From: Lysobacterales bacterium 63-13
GTDB taxonomy: Bacteria; Pseudomonadota; Gammaproteobacteria; Xanthomonadales; Rhodanobacteraceae
Length of the DNA: 64,000 bases
Direction of reading: 5' to 3'
NCBI GenBank assembly: GCA_001899855.1
Contig: MKWR01000014.1
Location: forward strand, 3,947-67,946
Below, piece after piece: positions 8,919 to 17,562 of this stretch. A model generated the notes under the pieces. The model was not told the DNA's origin. It did no database searches and was given only the letters and a program-made list of their open reading frames with translations. Each line of letters opens with the position of its first letter. Position 1 is the stretch's first letter. A program made the translations under genes and the position numbers.

Positions 8919-9568
8919 GCACGCCATGTGCGCTGCTGCTGGGTTTCGAGCCGTTTGCCGGCGAGGCGGTCAACCCGTCCGCGGAGATCGTCCGCCAGCT
9001 TGAAGGCACGCTGATCGGCGCGCATCGCGTTGTCGGCAGCGTGCTGCCGGTCGCCTTTGCCGAGGCGCCGATACGCCTGGCGCAAGCGCTCGATCAGCAT
9101 CGCCCGGAACTGGTGATCGCACTTGGCCAGGCCGGCGGGCGCGCGGACATTTCGCTGGAGCGCGTGGCGATCAACCTGATCGATGCGCGCATTGCCGACA
9201 ACAGCGGCTTGCAGCCGATCGATGTGGAAGTGCTGCGCGATGGCCCGGGTGCGTATTTTTCGACCCTGCCACTGAAAGCGATCCACGCACGGCTGCGGCA
9301 GCGCGGCGTGCCCGCGTCACTTTCGCTGAGCGCGGGAAGCTATGTCTGCAACCAGGTCTTCTACTGGCTCGGCCACCTGCTGGCGACCGAGCATGGGCAC
9401 GCACGCGGCGGCTTCATCCATGTGCCGTGGCTGCCGGAACAGGCGGCACGCCATCCTGGCGAACCGGGCATGCCGCTGGCGATGATGATCGAGGGCGTGC
9501 GCGAAGCAATCGATTGCGCCTTGCATACGACCGTCGACCTCGATGTCGCCGGCGGCAGCACGCATTGA
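8915..9568 (+). CDS. pcp: Pyroglutamyl-peptidase I
   Basis: Cysteine peptidase of family C15 that removes N-terminal pyroglutamate from peptides, releasing 5-oxoproline. The 217-residue length is normal. The catalytic triad is present: Glu82 in SLERVAINL, Cys145 in GSYVCNQVFY and His169 in GGFIHVP. GFEPFAGEAVNPS at the start is the family N-terminal motif. There is no signal peptide, so it works in the cytosol. It ends the operon; together with the transporter and PxpABC it completes a route from pyroglutamyl peptides or external 5-oxoproline to glutamate. It converges on the gene at 9578 with a 9-nt gap. Confidence 0.95.
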   Translation: MSTPCALLLGFEPFAGEAVNPSAEIVRQLEGTLIGAHRVVGSVLPVAFAEAPIRLAQALDQHRPELVIALGQAGGRADISLERVAINLIDARIADNSGLQPIDVEVLRDGPGAYFSTLPLKAIHARLRQRGVPASLSLSAGSYVCNQVFYWLGHLLATEHGHARGGFIHVPWLPEQAARHPGEPGMPLAMMIEGVREAIDCALHTTVDLDVAGGSTH

Positions 9569-9577
9569 GCCCTGGTT

Positions 9578-10297
9578 TCAGCAACCCTCGCCCTTCTTGT
9601 TGACCCGGGTGACCTCGATGACCAGCTTGCCGGTCTCGACATAAGGCAATTGCACCTTCACGGCATCGGTCGAGTAGTAGAAGCCGCCCTTGCTGGCGGC
9701 CTTGAGCTTGTCACGCGATTTCGATTCGTAGAACTTCCCGGGTGCCGATGCCGGTGTCGCCACGGCAAAGCGGCGCACGTTTTCAAGGTTCACGCAGGCC
9801 AGCAGGCGGGTTGGCTTGAACGGGCGGATATCGATCTGCAAGGGCTCGACCAGGGTGGAATCACGCACCTTGCCGGCATCGTCAAGCACATACAGGATCG
9901 GCTTGAATACGGCATTGCCGCGCCCCTGCGGATTGCTGTCGGCAATGACCTGGACGCGCACGGCTATGTTCTTGAACTCGCGGGCGAGCTCGATCTCGCG
10001 AAAGCGGCTCTTGCCCTTGGGGAAATCCCGTTGCTCCGCGTCCGCGCCGATGAGGATGCGCTCGGGGCGGTCAAACCCAAGCACGACGACGCCTTCATCC
10101 GGAGCGCGGCTTACCCGCGGACTCGAGGGTTTTTCACCAAACAGGCGATCCTTCCACAGCGTGAACGGATTGGCTGCAACAGCCGCCCCGCCGAGCAGCA
10201 CGATCGGCAGCAGTAGCCAGGCGGCGCGGTGTGCGGCGCCGCTTCGACAGCCATCGTCAGCAGCCGCCGGGCGGCCGGCAAGGCAACCGCCCGACAC
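9578..10297 (-). CDS. Unrecognised exported protein with one N-terminal membrane segment
   Basis: I do not recognise this protein. From a GTG at 10297 it has 239 residues: a short polar lead, a hydrophobic segment (AWLLLPIVLLGGAAVA, about residues 24-40), then a soluble beta-rich region with GVVVLGFDRPERILIGAD and a C-terminal strand KLVIEVTRVNKKGEGC. It should be anchored in, or secreted across, the inner membrane. The frame is open far upstream through the next gene, so the start is uncertain; GTG 10297 begins 10 nt after the neighbour's stop, which fits operon spacing. It is the last of three minus-strand genes for small exported proteins (9578-11100). A resemblance to MalM-like periplasmic proteins crossed my mind but I cannot support it. 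Confidence 0.6.
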   Translation of the reverse strand: MSGGCLAGRPAAADDGCRSGAAHRAAWLLLPIVLLGGAAVAANPFTLWKDRLFGEKPSSPRVSRAPDEGVVVLGFDRPERILIGADAEQRDFPKGKSRFREIELAREFKNIAVRVQVIADSNPQGRGNAVFKPILYVLDDAGKVRDSTLVEPLQIDIRPFKPTRLLACVNLENVRRFAVATPASAPGKFYESKSRDKLKAASKGGFYYSTDAVKVQLPYVETGKLVIEVTRVNKKGEGC

Positions 10298-10307
10298 GCG
10301 AGACGCG

Positions 10308-10664
10308 TTATTCCAGGACCAGCGGCGTGAGTTCCTTGCCATCCTGGGTAAAGGTTTCAAGCTGCAGGGTATTGCCGATGCTGGCAACGGAATGGCGCTG
10401 CTCATCGGTGGCGTGACTGTCTTCGCTGCGGCCATTCTTGAGAATGATCCCGGTGATCTTCTTGGTTTCCTTGAGGTCGCTGATGTAACCAAAAAGTTCA
10501 GCCTTGCCGAAGGTGTAGCTGTCGATCGTGTAGCGGTCCTGCTTGGCCGGGACGACCACGGCGCGGCCATCGCGAATGCTGCCGGCATGGGCAAGCCCGG
10601 CGAGGAACAGGCTGAGGACCAGCAGGAGCAGCAGCGTTTTCACTTTGATGAGGGAGGAGTGCAT
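10308..10664 (-). CDS. Unrecognised small secreted protein
   Basis: A 118-residue protein with a textbook signal peptide: MHSSLIKVK, a Leu-rich core and cleavage after LAHAG or AHA near residue 28. The mature part is about 90 residues, charged, with YTIDSYTFGKAELFGYI and ITGIILKNG, and no cysteines. The ATG at 10664 has AAGGAA 7 nt upstream. I know no family for it. It lies between two other exported-protein genes with gaps of 10 and 16 nt, so the three are probably one transcript and may act together in the periplasm. Confidence 0.7.
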   Translation of the reverse strand: MHSSLIKVKTLLLLLVLSLFLAGLAHAGSIRDGRAVVVPAKQDRYTIDSYTFGKAELFGYISDLKETKKITGIILKNGRSEDSHATDEQRHSVASIGNTLQLETFTQDGKELTPLVLE

Positions 10665-10680
10665 GGTGAGGTTCCTTGGG

Positions 10681-11100
10681 TTACTTGGCGGGTTCGGGTT
10701 CGGGCTCAGCCTTGGTCGTTGCGCGAATTTCGTTGATCTCGCCCTTCTCCTCGAGATAGGCGGTGAATTCGAGCGCCACGGCGATCCGTGCCAGAGCCAC
10801 GATGTGGCTGTCCTTGATGCGATTCTTTTCACCGCGCTTGAGCAGCAGGGTCTTCATCGGCAAACCCTGCTCCTTGCGGTAGTTCAGCGCCGCACGCAGG
10901 TCCTGCGCGGTCAGCGGAACGTCCTGGAAATCAAACTGGCCATCCTTCTCGGCAATCAGGGTCACGTCATAGCTGGCCGGGGTGACCACCGGCCCGCGGG
11001 CGGCGTCGGATCGCGAGTCACGCGAGCAGGCGGCGACAACCACGGCAAGGACAACCAGCGCCAGCAGGCGCAGCGGGCGAGGAATCGCAAGCTGCCACAT
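10681..11100 (-). CDS. Putative lipoprotein with an ExbD/TolR-like periplasmic fold (tentative)
   Basis: The 139-residue product has a lipoprotein signal ending in VVVAACS, so Cys is the likely lipidated residue near 28. The mature region (SYDVTLIAEKDGQFDFQDVP, then a helix LTAQDLRAALNYR and a strand MKTLLLKRG) follows a beta-alpha-beta order that recalls the periplasmic part of ExbD/TolR, but there is no ExbD membrane aspartate and the resemblance is by eye only. It ends in an acidic Pro-Glu tail. The ATG at 11100 has GGAGAG 7 nt upstream. First gene of the three-gene exported cluster. Confidence 0.65.
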   Translation of the reverse strand: MWQLAIPRPLRLLALVVLAVVVAACSRDSRSDAARGPVVTPASYDVTLIAEKDGQFDFQDVPLTAQDLRAALNYRKEQGLPMKTLLLKRGEKNRIKDSHIVALARIAVALEFTAYLEEKGEINEIRATTKAEPEPEPAK

Positions 11101-11148
11101 AAACGGACTCTCCAGAGCGGAAAAAGACGCCAAGCCTACCACTGAAAG

Positions 11149-11718
11149 TCAGGCGCGCGGCAAGGTCACGCCCTGCTGGCCCATGTACTTGCCGGCACGA
11201 TCCTTGTAGCTGGTGGCGCACTCCTCGTCGGATTCGAGGAACAGCATCTGCGCCACGCCCTCGTTGGCATAGATGCGCGCCGGCAGCGGCGTGGTGTTGG
11301 AGAATTCCAGGGTGACATGGCCTTCCCATTCAGGTTCGAGCGGAGTCACGTTGACGATGATCCCGCAGCGCGCATAGGTGGATTTGCCGAGGCAGATCGT
11401 CAGCACCTTGCGAGGGATGCGGAAATACTCGACGGTGCGCGCCAGGGCGAACGAGTTGGGCGGGATGATGCAGACGTCGCCGTTGAAATCGACGAAGTTG
11501 CCGGATTCGAAGTTCTTCGGATCGACAATGGTCGAGTTGATGTTGGTGAAGATCTTGAATTCGGCGGCGCAACGCACGTCGTAGCCGTAGCTGGAGGTGC
11601 CATACGAGATCAAGCGGCCGCCCGAGGCGTTCTGCTTGACCTGCCCGGGTTCGAACGGTTCGATCATGCGCTGCTGTTCGGCCATGCGGCGGATCCAGTG
11701 GTCGGACTTGATGCTCAT
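11149..11718 (-). CDS. dcd: dCTP deaminase
   Basis: Converts dCTP to dUTP, the step toward dTTP in Gram-negative bacteria. The 189-residue length is standard. Conserved stretches include [39 protein letters not shown] and the catalytic Glu region [14 protein letters not shown]; the nucleotide-binding tail contains [11 protein letters not shown]. The start at 11718 ([11 protein letters not shown]) gives the family N-terminus; a longer frame to 11757 is not conserved. It lies 42 nt after the DUF1287 gene, in the same direction as mrp, and forms the end of that small operon. Confidence 0.97.
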   Translation of the reverse strand: MSIKSDHWIRRMAEQQRMIEPFEPGQVKQNASGGRLISYGTSSYGYDVRCAAEFKIFTNINSTIVDPKNFESGNFVDFNGDVCIIPPNSFALARTVEYFRIPRKVLTICLGKSTYARCGIIVNVTPLEPEWEGHVTLEFSNTTPLPARIYANEGVAQMLFLESDEECATSYKDRAGKYMGQQGVTLPRA

Positions 11719-11760
11719 GCAGGATTCTCGTTGCTCAAGGATGAAAGGGATGCGCAACGC

Positions 11761-12363
11761 TCAGGGCGATGCGGCTGCCGGAAACCAGCGATAGTGTCCG
11801 CGGATCGGCCAGGCGAACAGCAAATCCTCGGCACGCACGCCGGCACCGATATTGTGGATGATCAGCGGACGCAGCCGGTCGGCACTGCGCTGCGCGGCGA
11901 CGATGCCGATGTGCAGCAAGCCGTCTTGCAGTTGCCAGGATACGAAATCGCCAGCCTGGTACTCGCTTGCGACGCTGCTGACCGGCATGCTGCGGCCCTG
12001 GCGCACAAACCAGGTTTCCAGGTTCGCCACGCGGCGGTGATCGATGTTGCGATCGGCGCGCTCGAGCCCCCACAAGGCCGGATAGGCGGAAAAATGCGCA
12101 CTCATGTCCGTGTGGACTTCCCGTTGCAGGTCGACATCGACCGCGCGCATGGCGCGAATGATCACATCCGAACACACGCCGCGCTCGATCGGCACGTCAC
12201 CGCCCGGATAGGCAAGCCGGACATACGCCGGATCGTAACTCGTGGTCACGCCGATCTGCCCGATCGCCGCCGCCAGCAGCCGCTCGACATCGGATGCGGC
12301 AGCCAGGGGCTGCAGCAGTCCGAATGTTCCAAGCAGGCCGCCGAGCAGGCGCGCGATCACCAT
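11761..12363 (-). CDS. DUF1287 exported protein (YijF family)
   Basis: The 200-residue protein has a signal peptide ending at about PLAAAS and matches DUF1287, found in E. coli YijF. The characteristic motifs are RGVCSDVIIRAMR, DLQREVHTDMS and DRNIDHRRVANL, followed by GDFVSWQL and HIGIVA. The conserved Cys, Asp and His set resembles NlpC/P60-like cysteine hydrolases, so a periplasmic cell-wall or peptide hydrolase is possible but unproven. Its start codon shares one base with the mrp stop (TGATG), so the two are translationally coupled. Confidence 0.88.
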   Translation of the reverse strand: MVIARLLGGLLGTFGLLQPLAAASDVERLLAAAIGQIGVTTSYDPAYVRLAYPGGDVPIERGVCSDVIIRAMRAVDVDLQREVHTDMSAHFSAYPALWGLERADRNIDHRRVANLETWFVRQGRSMPVSSVASEYQAGDFVSWQLQDGLLHIGIVAAQRSADRLRPLIIHNIGAGVRAEDLLFAWPIRGHYRWFPAAASP

Positions 12364-13454
12364 CAGGTGTTCTGCACGACGATTTTCGGGAACTGGATCG
12401 ACTTGTTGCGCGCCTGCAGCGACAGGCGTGCAGCGGTGTTGCGCGCAATTTCACGATAACGTGCCGCCAGCTCCGAATCGGGCATCGCGGCAACGGTCGG
12501 CGTGCCGCCGTCGGCCTGTTCGCGGATGCGGATGTCGAGTGGCAGCGAACCGAGCATCGGCACGTTGTATTGCGCGGCCATGCGCACGCCGCCGCCGTCG
12601 CCGAAGACATGTTCCTCGTGCCCGCACTTCGAGCAGACATGCGTCGACATGTTCTCGATGACGCCGAGCACGGGCACGTTGACCTTCTCGAACATTTTCA
12701 GCGCCTTGCGCGCATCGAGCAGGGCAATGTCCTGCGGCGTGGTGACGATCACCGCACCGGATACCGGCACGCGCTGGCACAGGGTCAACTGGATGTCGCC
12801 GGTGCCGGGCGGCAAATCGATGACCAGGTAATCGAGATCGACCCAATTGGTGTCGCTGAGCAGCTGCTGCAGGGCCTGGGTGACCATCGGCCCGCGCCAG
12901 ATCATCGGCGTGTCTTCCTCGATCAGGAAGCCGATCGACATGACCTGGATGCCGTGGTTGATCTTCGGCTCGATGCGGCTGCCATCCTTGGTGTCGGGCT
13001 TGCCGGAGAGGCCGAGCATGCGTGGCTGGCTCGGTCCGTAGATGTCGGCATCGAGAATGCCGACGCTGGCACCTTCGGCACGCAGGGCCAGGGCCAAGTT
13101 GGCGGCGACCGTCGACTTGCCGACGCCGCCCTTGCCCGAGGCAACCGCGATCACGTTGCGGATGTTCGGCATCGGCGTCAGGCCTTCCTGCACCCGATGC
13201 GCACCGACGCGGCAGGAAACCGAAACCGCCGCCGACTCGATCATGGCATCGGCTTCAAGCGCCGCCTTGACCTCGGCAGCCAGCGCCGCTTGCCAGGACA
13301 AGGCCGGATAGCCAAGCTGGATGTCCACCGACACGCGCCCATCGGCAACACCGACGCCGCGCAACGCGGATCCGGAAACCAGATCCTGCCCCGTGTGCGG
13401 ATCGACGATCGTGGAGAGAATTTCCCTGACTCGCGCTTCAACAACTTCGTTCAT
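12363..13454 (-). CDS. mrp: Mrp/ApbC family Fe-S cluster carrier ATPase
   Basis: Cytosolic P-loop ATPase that binds and passes on [4Fe-4S] clusters. The 363-residue protein has an N-terminal MIP18/DUF59-like domain (about 1-85), the deviant Walker A GKGGVGKST near 108-116, IYGPSQPRMLG, DLPPGTGD near 213-220 and the cluster-binding CxxC at 274-277 (CSKC). All key residues are present. The ATG at 13454 gives the full family length. It is divergent from the 13617 lipoprotein and, beyond it, metG, a layout close to that of E. coli mrp-metG. It is first gene of the mrp-DUF1287-dcd operon. Confidence 0.96.
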   Translation of the reverse strand: MNEVVEARVREILSTIVDPHTGQDLVSGSALRGVGVADGRVSVDIQLGYPALSWQAALAAEVKAALEADAMIESAAVSVSCRVGAHRVQEGLTPMPNIRNVIAVASGKGGVGKSTVAANLALALRAEGASVGILDADIYGPSQPRMLGLSGKPDTKDGSRIEPKINHGIQVMSIGFLIEEDTPMIWRGPMVTQALQQLLSDTNWVDLDYLVIDLPPGTGDIQLTLCQRVPVSGAVIVTTPQDIALLDARKALKMFEKVNVPVLGVIENMSTHVCSKCGHEEHVFGDGGGVRMAAQYNVPMLGSLPLDIRIREQADGGTPTVAAMPDSELAARYREIARNTAARLSLQARNKSIQFPKIVVQNT

Positions 13455-13616
13455 GGTCTCGATCGGCCGGGCAAAGACCTATAGTGTAACGTCACCTCGG
13501 CTGCACATGAATTTCGACGCAGTCCGTCACCCTGCTCGCAAGCCGTCAGAGAACTGTTTCGCTTTTGCGCAGTCAAACGCCCGTTGACCACGGCGCAATC
13601 CGCCAGGAGATACCCG

Positions 13617-14063
13617 ATGACCCCATTCCGAATGCTGCTGCTTGTCCCCTTGCTCTTGCTCTCCCTGACCGCCTGCAACCGCAGCCAACCTTCGGGCGTT
13701 CCCGAATCGACGGCCGTGCCAAGCCCCGCGCCCGTGCAGCCAGTGGAACAACCACCAGCAGCGCCGGTGGCCGATGCCGCGCCGGTCGAAGCCGCGCCGC
13801 CGCCGCTCGACAGCCCGATTCCCGCCTACGCCAAGACCGGTTATCCGGATTGCGACGACTATCTTGAAAGCTATCGGCAATGCCTGAACTCGCGCCTCGG
13901 CAGCGATGAACGCAAGAGCCACGCGCATGAATTGCACGAAGTGTTCCGCTCAATCAGCGCGAATATCGCCCGCGGCACCGATCCCGCCCGCGTCGCCGCC
14001 TTGTGCAAGAAGTCGCGCAAGCTGGCTGCCGGCAAGCTCAGCGAACTCGGTTGTGCGCTGTAG
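13617..14063 (+). CDS. Small Pro/Ala-rich lipoprotein
   Basis: A 148-residue lipoprotein: signal peptide with lipobox LTAC (Cys near residue 20), a Pro/Ala-rich linker to about residue 65, then a charged helical domain containing four cysteines (YPDCDDY, YRQCLNS, ALCKKS, LGCAL) that could form two disulfides. The spacing suggests a small helical hairpin of the CHCH type, but this is only by eye. The ATG at 13617 has a strong ribosome site CAGGAGA 8 nt upstream; the open frame from 13584 is not needed. I know no function. It stands between the divergent mrp gene and metG. Confidence 0.78.
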   Translation: MTPFRMLLLVPLLLLSLTACNRSQPSGVPESTAVPSPAPVQPVEQPPAAPVADAAPVEAAPPPLDSPIPAYAKTGYPDCDDYLESYRQCLNSRLGSDERKSHAHELHEVFRSISANIARGTDPARVAALCKKSRKLAAGKLSELGCAL

Positions 14064-14138
14064 CGGTCGCCATGCGGCCATCACCGCCTCCGCACATGCA
14101 ATAATTCCGCGCCTTGCATCGCGCGGAAACCGGACGAA

Positions 14139-16274
14139 ATGATCACCTCTGCCAGGAAGATCCTGGTCACCAACGCCTTGCCGTATGCCAACGGCCACCT
14201 GCACCTCGGCCACCTGCTTGGCTACGTGCAAGCCGACATCTGGGTGCGCGCGCTGCGCATGCACGGCCACACCGTGCATTACGTCTGCGCCGATGACGCG
14301 CACGGCACGCCGATCATGCTCGCCGCCGAGAAGGCCGGCCTCAGCGCCGAGGACTACATCAAGCCGGTGCAGGCATCGCATGAGCGCGATTTCGCCGATT
14401 TCGCGATCAGGTTCGACCACTACCATTCAACCCACTCGGCGGAAAACCGCGAACTCTCGGAAACGATCTACACGCGCCTGCGTGACGGTGGGCATATTGC
14501 GCGGCGCTCGATCCAGCAACTGTTCGATCCGCTCAAGCAGATGTTCCTGCCCGATCGCTATATTCGTGGCGAATGTCCCAAATGCGGCACCGCCGACCAG
14601 TACGGCGACAATTGCGAGAACTGCGGGGCAACCTATGCGCCGACCGACCTGAAGAACCCGCGCTCGGTGATGTCCGGTGCGGAACCCGTGCTGCGCGATT
14701 CCGAGCATTTCTTCTTCAGCGTCGGCCACTTCGAGAACCTGCTGCGCGAATGGTTCGCCGGCACGCTCACCGGTGGCCGCCCGGTCGCCCATCCCGGGGT
14801 GATTGCCAAACTCGGCGAATGGCTGAACTCCGAGGGCGGCCTGCGCGACTGGGACATTTCGCGCGATGCACCGTATTTCGGCTTTCCGATACCCGATGCA
14901 CCCGGCAAGTATTTCTATGTCTGGCTGGACGCGCCGGTCGGCTATCTGGCCAGTTTCAAGGCCCTGTGCGATGCCCGGGGTTATTCGTTCAGTGAATTTC
15001 TCGATTCCGGCAGCACCGCCGAGATGCACCATTTCATCGGCAAGGATATCGTCAATTTCCATGGCCTGTTCTGGCCGGCCATGCTGCATGGTGCGGATTT
15101 CCGCGTGCCGACCGCCCTGCACGTCAACGGCTACCTCACCGTCAACGGCGAGAAGATGTCGAAGTCGCGCGGCACTTTCATCCAGGCGCGCACCTGGCTC
15201 GATGTCGGCCTCAATCCGGAATACCTGCGTTACTACTTTGCCGCCAAGTCGTCCGGCGGCGTGGTCGATCTCGACCTGAACCTCGAAGATTTCACCCTGC
15301 GCGTCAATGCAGACATCGTCGGCAAGTTCGTCAACATCGCCAGCCGTTGCGCGAAACTGCTGGAGACGAACTTCGACAATCGCCTGGCAGCGGATTTCTG
15401 GAGCATGGAACCCCTCGCCGGCGTGCCCGAGTTCGTGCGCAAGGCAAAACTGCTGCTCGACCAGGCAACCGGGCAACTGCAGGATGCCGTCGAACACTAT
15501 GCGCGCGATGATTTCAATCGCGCCATCGGCATGATCATGCAGGTCGCCGATCGGGCCAATGAATACATTGCCGAAACCGCGCCGTGGGCGCTGGCCAGGG
15601 ATGCGCAGCGGCACGCCGAATTGCATGTCGTGCTGAGCACCGGCATCAACCTGTTCCGCGCGATTGCCTGCGCGCTGAAACCGATCCTGCCAACCCTGGT
15701 GACCGCGGCTGAAGCATTCCTCGCCCTGCCCGAGGGGCGCTTCGAGCACTTCGCACAGATCGCAAGGCACCTCGGCGAGCACCACATCCAGGGCTATCAG
15801 GCACTGGCCACGCGCGTCGATCCGAAAATGATTTCCGCCATGATCGAGGCGTCGAAGGAATCGCTGGCCGCGCCCGCCGCCGTCGCAAGCCCGGGCGCAG
15901 CCGCAGCCAGCCCCGCCCCGAAAAGCGACGCCGCAACGACGGCGCTGATTTCCATGGACGATTTCGCCAAGCTCGACCTGCGCATCGGCAAGGTGCTCGA
16001 GTGCGCCTTCGTCGAGGGCTCGGACAAGCTGCTGCGCTTCCGGCTCGATGCCGGCGAACTCGGCGAACGGCAGATTTTTTCCGGCATCCGCGCGGCCTAC
16101 GCCGAACCGGAAAAGCTGATCGGCCGCAACGTCGTCTTCATCGCCAATCTCGCCCCGCGCAAGATGCGCTTCGGCCTTTCCGAAGGCATGATCCTTTCCG
16201 CCGGCAACGGCGGTGCCGACCTCAAGCTGCTCGATGCCGATGCCGGGGCCGTACCGGGCGCGAGTGTCAGATAG
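14139..16274 (+). CDS. metG: Methionyl-tRNA synthetase
   Basis: Charges tRNA-Met with methionine. The 711-residue class I synthetase has the HIGH-type motif HLHLGH near residue 23, a zinc knuckle with CPKC and CENC near 145-165, the KMSKS loop near 338-342, the anticodon-binding helical domain to about 555, an Ala/Pro-rich linker, and a C-terminal EMAP/Trbp111-type tRNA-binding and dimerisation domain from about 610. Length is typical of the dimeric proteobacterial enzyme. A diverged second copy of its last 18 codons lies 1.2 kb downstream (17472-17525), which points to an insertion or recombination just after this gene. Confidence 0.97.
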   Translation: MITSARKILVTNALPYANGHLHLGHLLGYVQADIWVRALRMHGHTVHYVCADDAHGTPIMLAAEKAGLSAEDYIKPVQASHERDFADFAIRFDHYHSTHSAENRELSETIYTRLRDGGHIARRSIQQLFDPLKQMFLPDRYIRGECPKCGTADQYGDNCENCGATYAPTDLKNPRSVMSGAEPVLRDSEHFFFSVGHFENLLREWFAGTLTGGRPVAHPGVIAKLGEWLNSEGGLRDWDISRDAPYFGFPIPDAPGKYFYVWLDAPVGYLASFKALCDARGYSFSEFLDSGSTAEMHHFIGKDIVNFHGLFWPAMLHGADFRVPTALHVNGYLTVNGEKMSKSRGTFIQARTWLDVGLNPEYLRYYFAAKSSGGVVDLDLNLEDFTLRVNADIVGKFVNIASRCAKLLETNFDNRLAADFWSMEPLAGVPEFVRKAKLLLDQATGQLQDAVEHYARDDFNRAIGMIMQVADRANEYIAETAPWALARDAQRHAELHVVLSTGINLFRAIACALKPILPTLVTAAEAFLALPEGRFEHFAQIARHLGEHHIQGYQALATRVDPKMISAMIEASKESLAAPAAVASPGAAAASPAPKSDAATTALISMDDFAKLDLRIGKVLECAFVEGSDKLLRFRLDAGELGERQIFSGIRAAYAEPEKLIGRNVVFIANLAPRKMRFGLSEGMILSAGNGGADLKLLDADAGAVPGASVR

Positions 16275-16440
16275 GGGCGTGACACGGAGCACATGCGTCA
16301 CACGCAAACGCTACTCGCAAGTTTTGCTTGTACCGCCCAATCTCAATTGAGTGCATTTGTCGCCAACGCGTTTGTGGTGGACAATTGCTGCCACGCGACG
16401 CCAGAGCGTTACTCTGATGCTTACAAACAATAGTCGGGAA

Positions 16441-17421
16441 ATGACCACGCTGATTTGCAGACTCGTACTGGTTCTGGTCGCCACGTTCGCGTCCTGCGCG
16501 TGGGCAGATGCCAGTTTCGAACTGGAAAGACTGTCGGCAGATCAGCTTGTTGTCGCGCCGGGCGGATCGGTTACTTATGCAATGCGTATCCGCAATAACG
16601 GAGACGTGGCTGCGGTTGCCGGTGTACAAGGGTATTTTCATCTGCTCAACCGGTTCTTGCCAGCCCCCTATACGCTGGGGCCGCCTGCCGACGCGCGATG
16701 CGGCTCGGTCCACGTTGATAGTAATTGGCAAGTCTGGTTTGTCACCGAGAGCATTGCCCCTGGTTTCTCGCTCGATTGCGAGTGGCCGATCAATCGCCCG
16801 CTTGCCTCGAAGAACGATACCTGGCTTGCGTGGCAAACATCGACCGAACATCCGTCCAGCTCCGGCCTGACCGTCATCGGTACACTCACCGACACTTCGA
16901 TCGCCGCCCGCACCCTGGATTTTTCGATTGACGATCAAGGCATCGGCCACGCCAGCGTCGAGCTGAGCATCCACAACGGCGGCCAGCTTCCCATCCATGA
17001 ACAAAGCGCCGGTTCGTGTTATGCCGGAGGTTTCGACGTAATCGTACTTTCGGGCGATGGCGAAGGAGGTTGCGGCGAAGAGTATTTTTCACCCGCTTGC
17101 TTCACGGGTGGCGGATACGGCTTTGCGTTGCCGGAACTGCAACCCGGGCAAACCCATCGCTGCACGTTTGAAATCCGCAGTTTTCAACCGTATACAAACC
17201 CGCTTGCTGCAGATTTTCAGATCTCACGCGAACAAGGAACGGGAGACGGAATCATGCTTCTCGATCGCAACGAGGACAACAATCGTGCCTATGCCTGGCT
17301 CGCTCCCGTCGGCAACCAAGTGCCCGCACAATTGATCAGTCTGCGTTGGCCCGCGCTCGCTTTGCTGATTCTGCTGTGCGGATTTCTGGGTCTGCGTCGT
17401 CAACGCAGCCGAACCCCCTGA
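16441..17421 (+). CDS. Exported protein with C-terminal membrane-sorting tail; probable insertion
   Basis: I do not recognise a named family. The 326-residue product has a signal peptide (MTTLICRLVLVLVATFAS, cleaved near CAWADA), then beta-rich modules resembling CARDB/DUF11-type repeats (VVAPGGSVTYAMRIRNNGDV and a second around LSIHNGGQLP), several cysteines, and a tail with a hydrophobic segment followed by LGLRRQRSRTP. That tail resembles PEP/IPTL-type C-terminal sorting signals, though the exact IPTL motif is absent. The ATG at 16441 follows GGGA. Its DNA is visibly richer in A and T than the flanking genes, and it sits between metG and a duplicate metG end, so it is likely an acquired gene. 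Confidence 0.72.
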   Translation: MTTLICRLVLVLVATFASCAWADASFELERLSADQLVVAPGGSVTYAMRIRNNGDVAAVAGVQGYFHLLNRFLPAPYTLGPPADARCGSVHVDSNWQVWFVTESIAPGFSLDCEWPINRPLASKNDTWLAWQTSTEHPSSSGLTVIGTLTDTSIAARTLDFSIDDQGIGHASVELSIHNGGQLPIHEQSAGSCYAGGFDVIVLSGDGEGGCGEEYFSPACFTGGGYGFALPELQPGQTHRCTFEIRSFQPYTNPLAADFQISREQGTGDGIMLLDRNEDNNRAYAWLAPVGNQVPAQLISLRWPALALLILLCGFLGLRRQRSRTP

Positions 17422-17471
17422 CCGCCATGCTCGGCGACGCGCTCCCCTTTTTTCGCAGCAGCGGCACCCAT

Positions 17472-17525
17472 CTCAAGCTATGCGACGCCGATAGCGGAGC
17501 CGAGCCGGGCGCGACGGTTCGTTGA
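17472..17525 (+). pseudogene. Remnant copy of the metG 3' end
   Basis: Translated in frame this reads LKLCDADSGAEPGATVR and a stop, against LKLLDADAGAVPGASVR and a stop at the true end of metG (16221-16274). That is 13 of 17 residues, the same length, and 38 of 54 bases by hand count. Weak similarity extends a few codons upstream (GTH against GAD). No start codon or upstream metG sequence is present. It marks the far side of the 16275-17471 segment. Confidence 0.8.
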
Positions 17526-17562
17526 TTGATGCGCTTCAAGATGCCCCGTCCGCTTCGACATC

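Noticed and set aside
16275-17525. Classic transposon or IS element between metG and rnfB
   Set aside because: No transposase, terminal inverted repeats or target-site duplication could be seen; only the duplicated metG end marks the segment.
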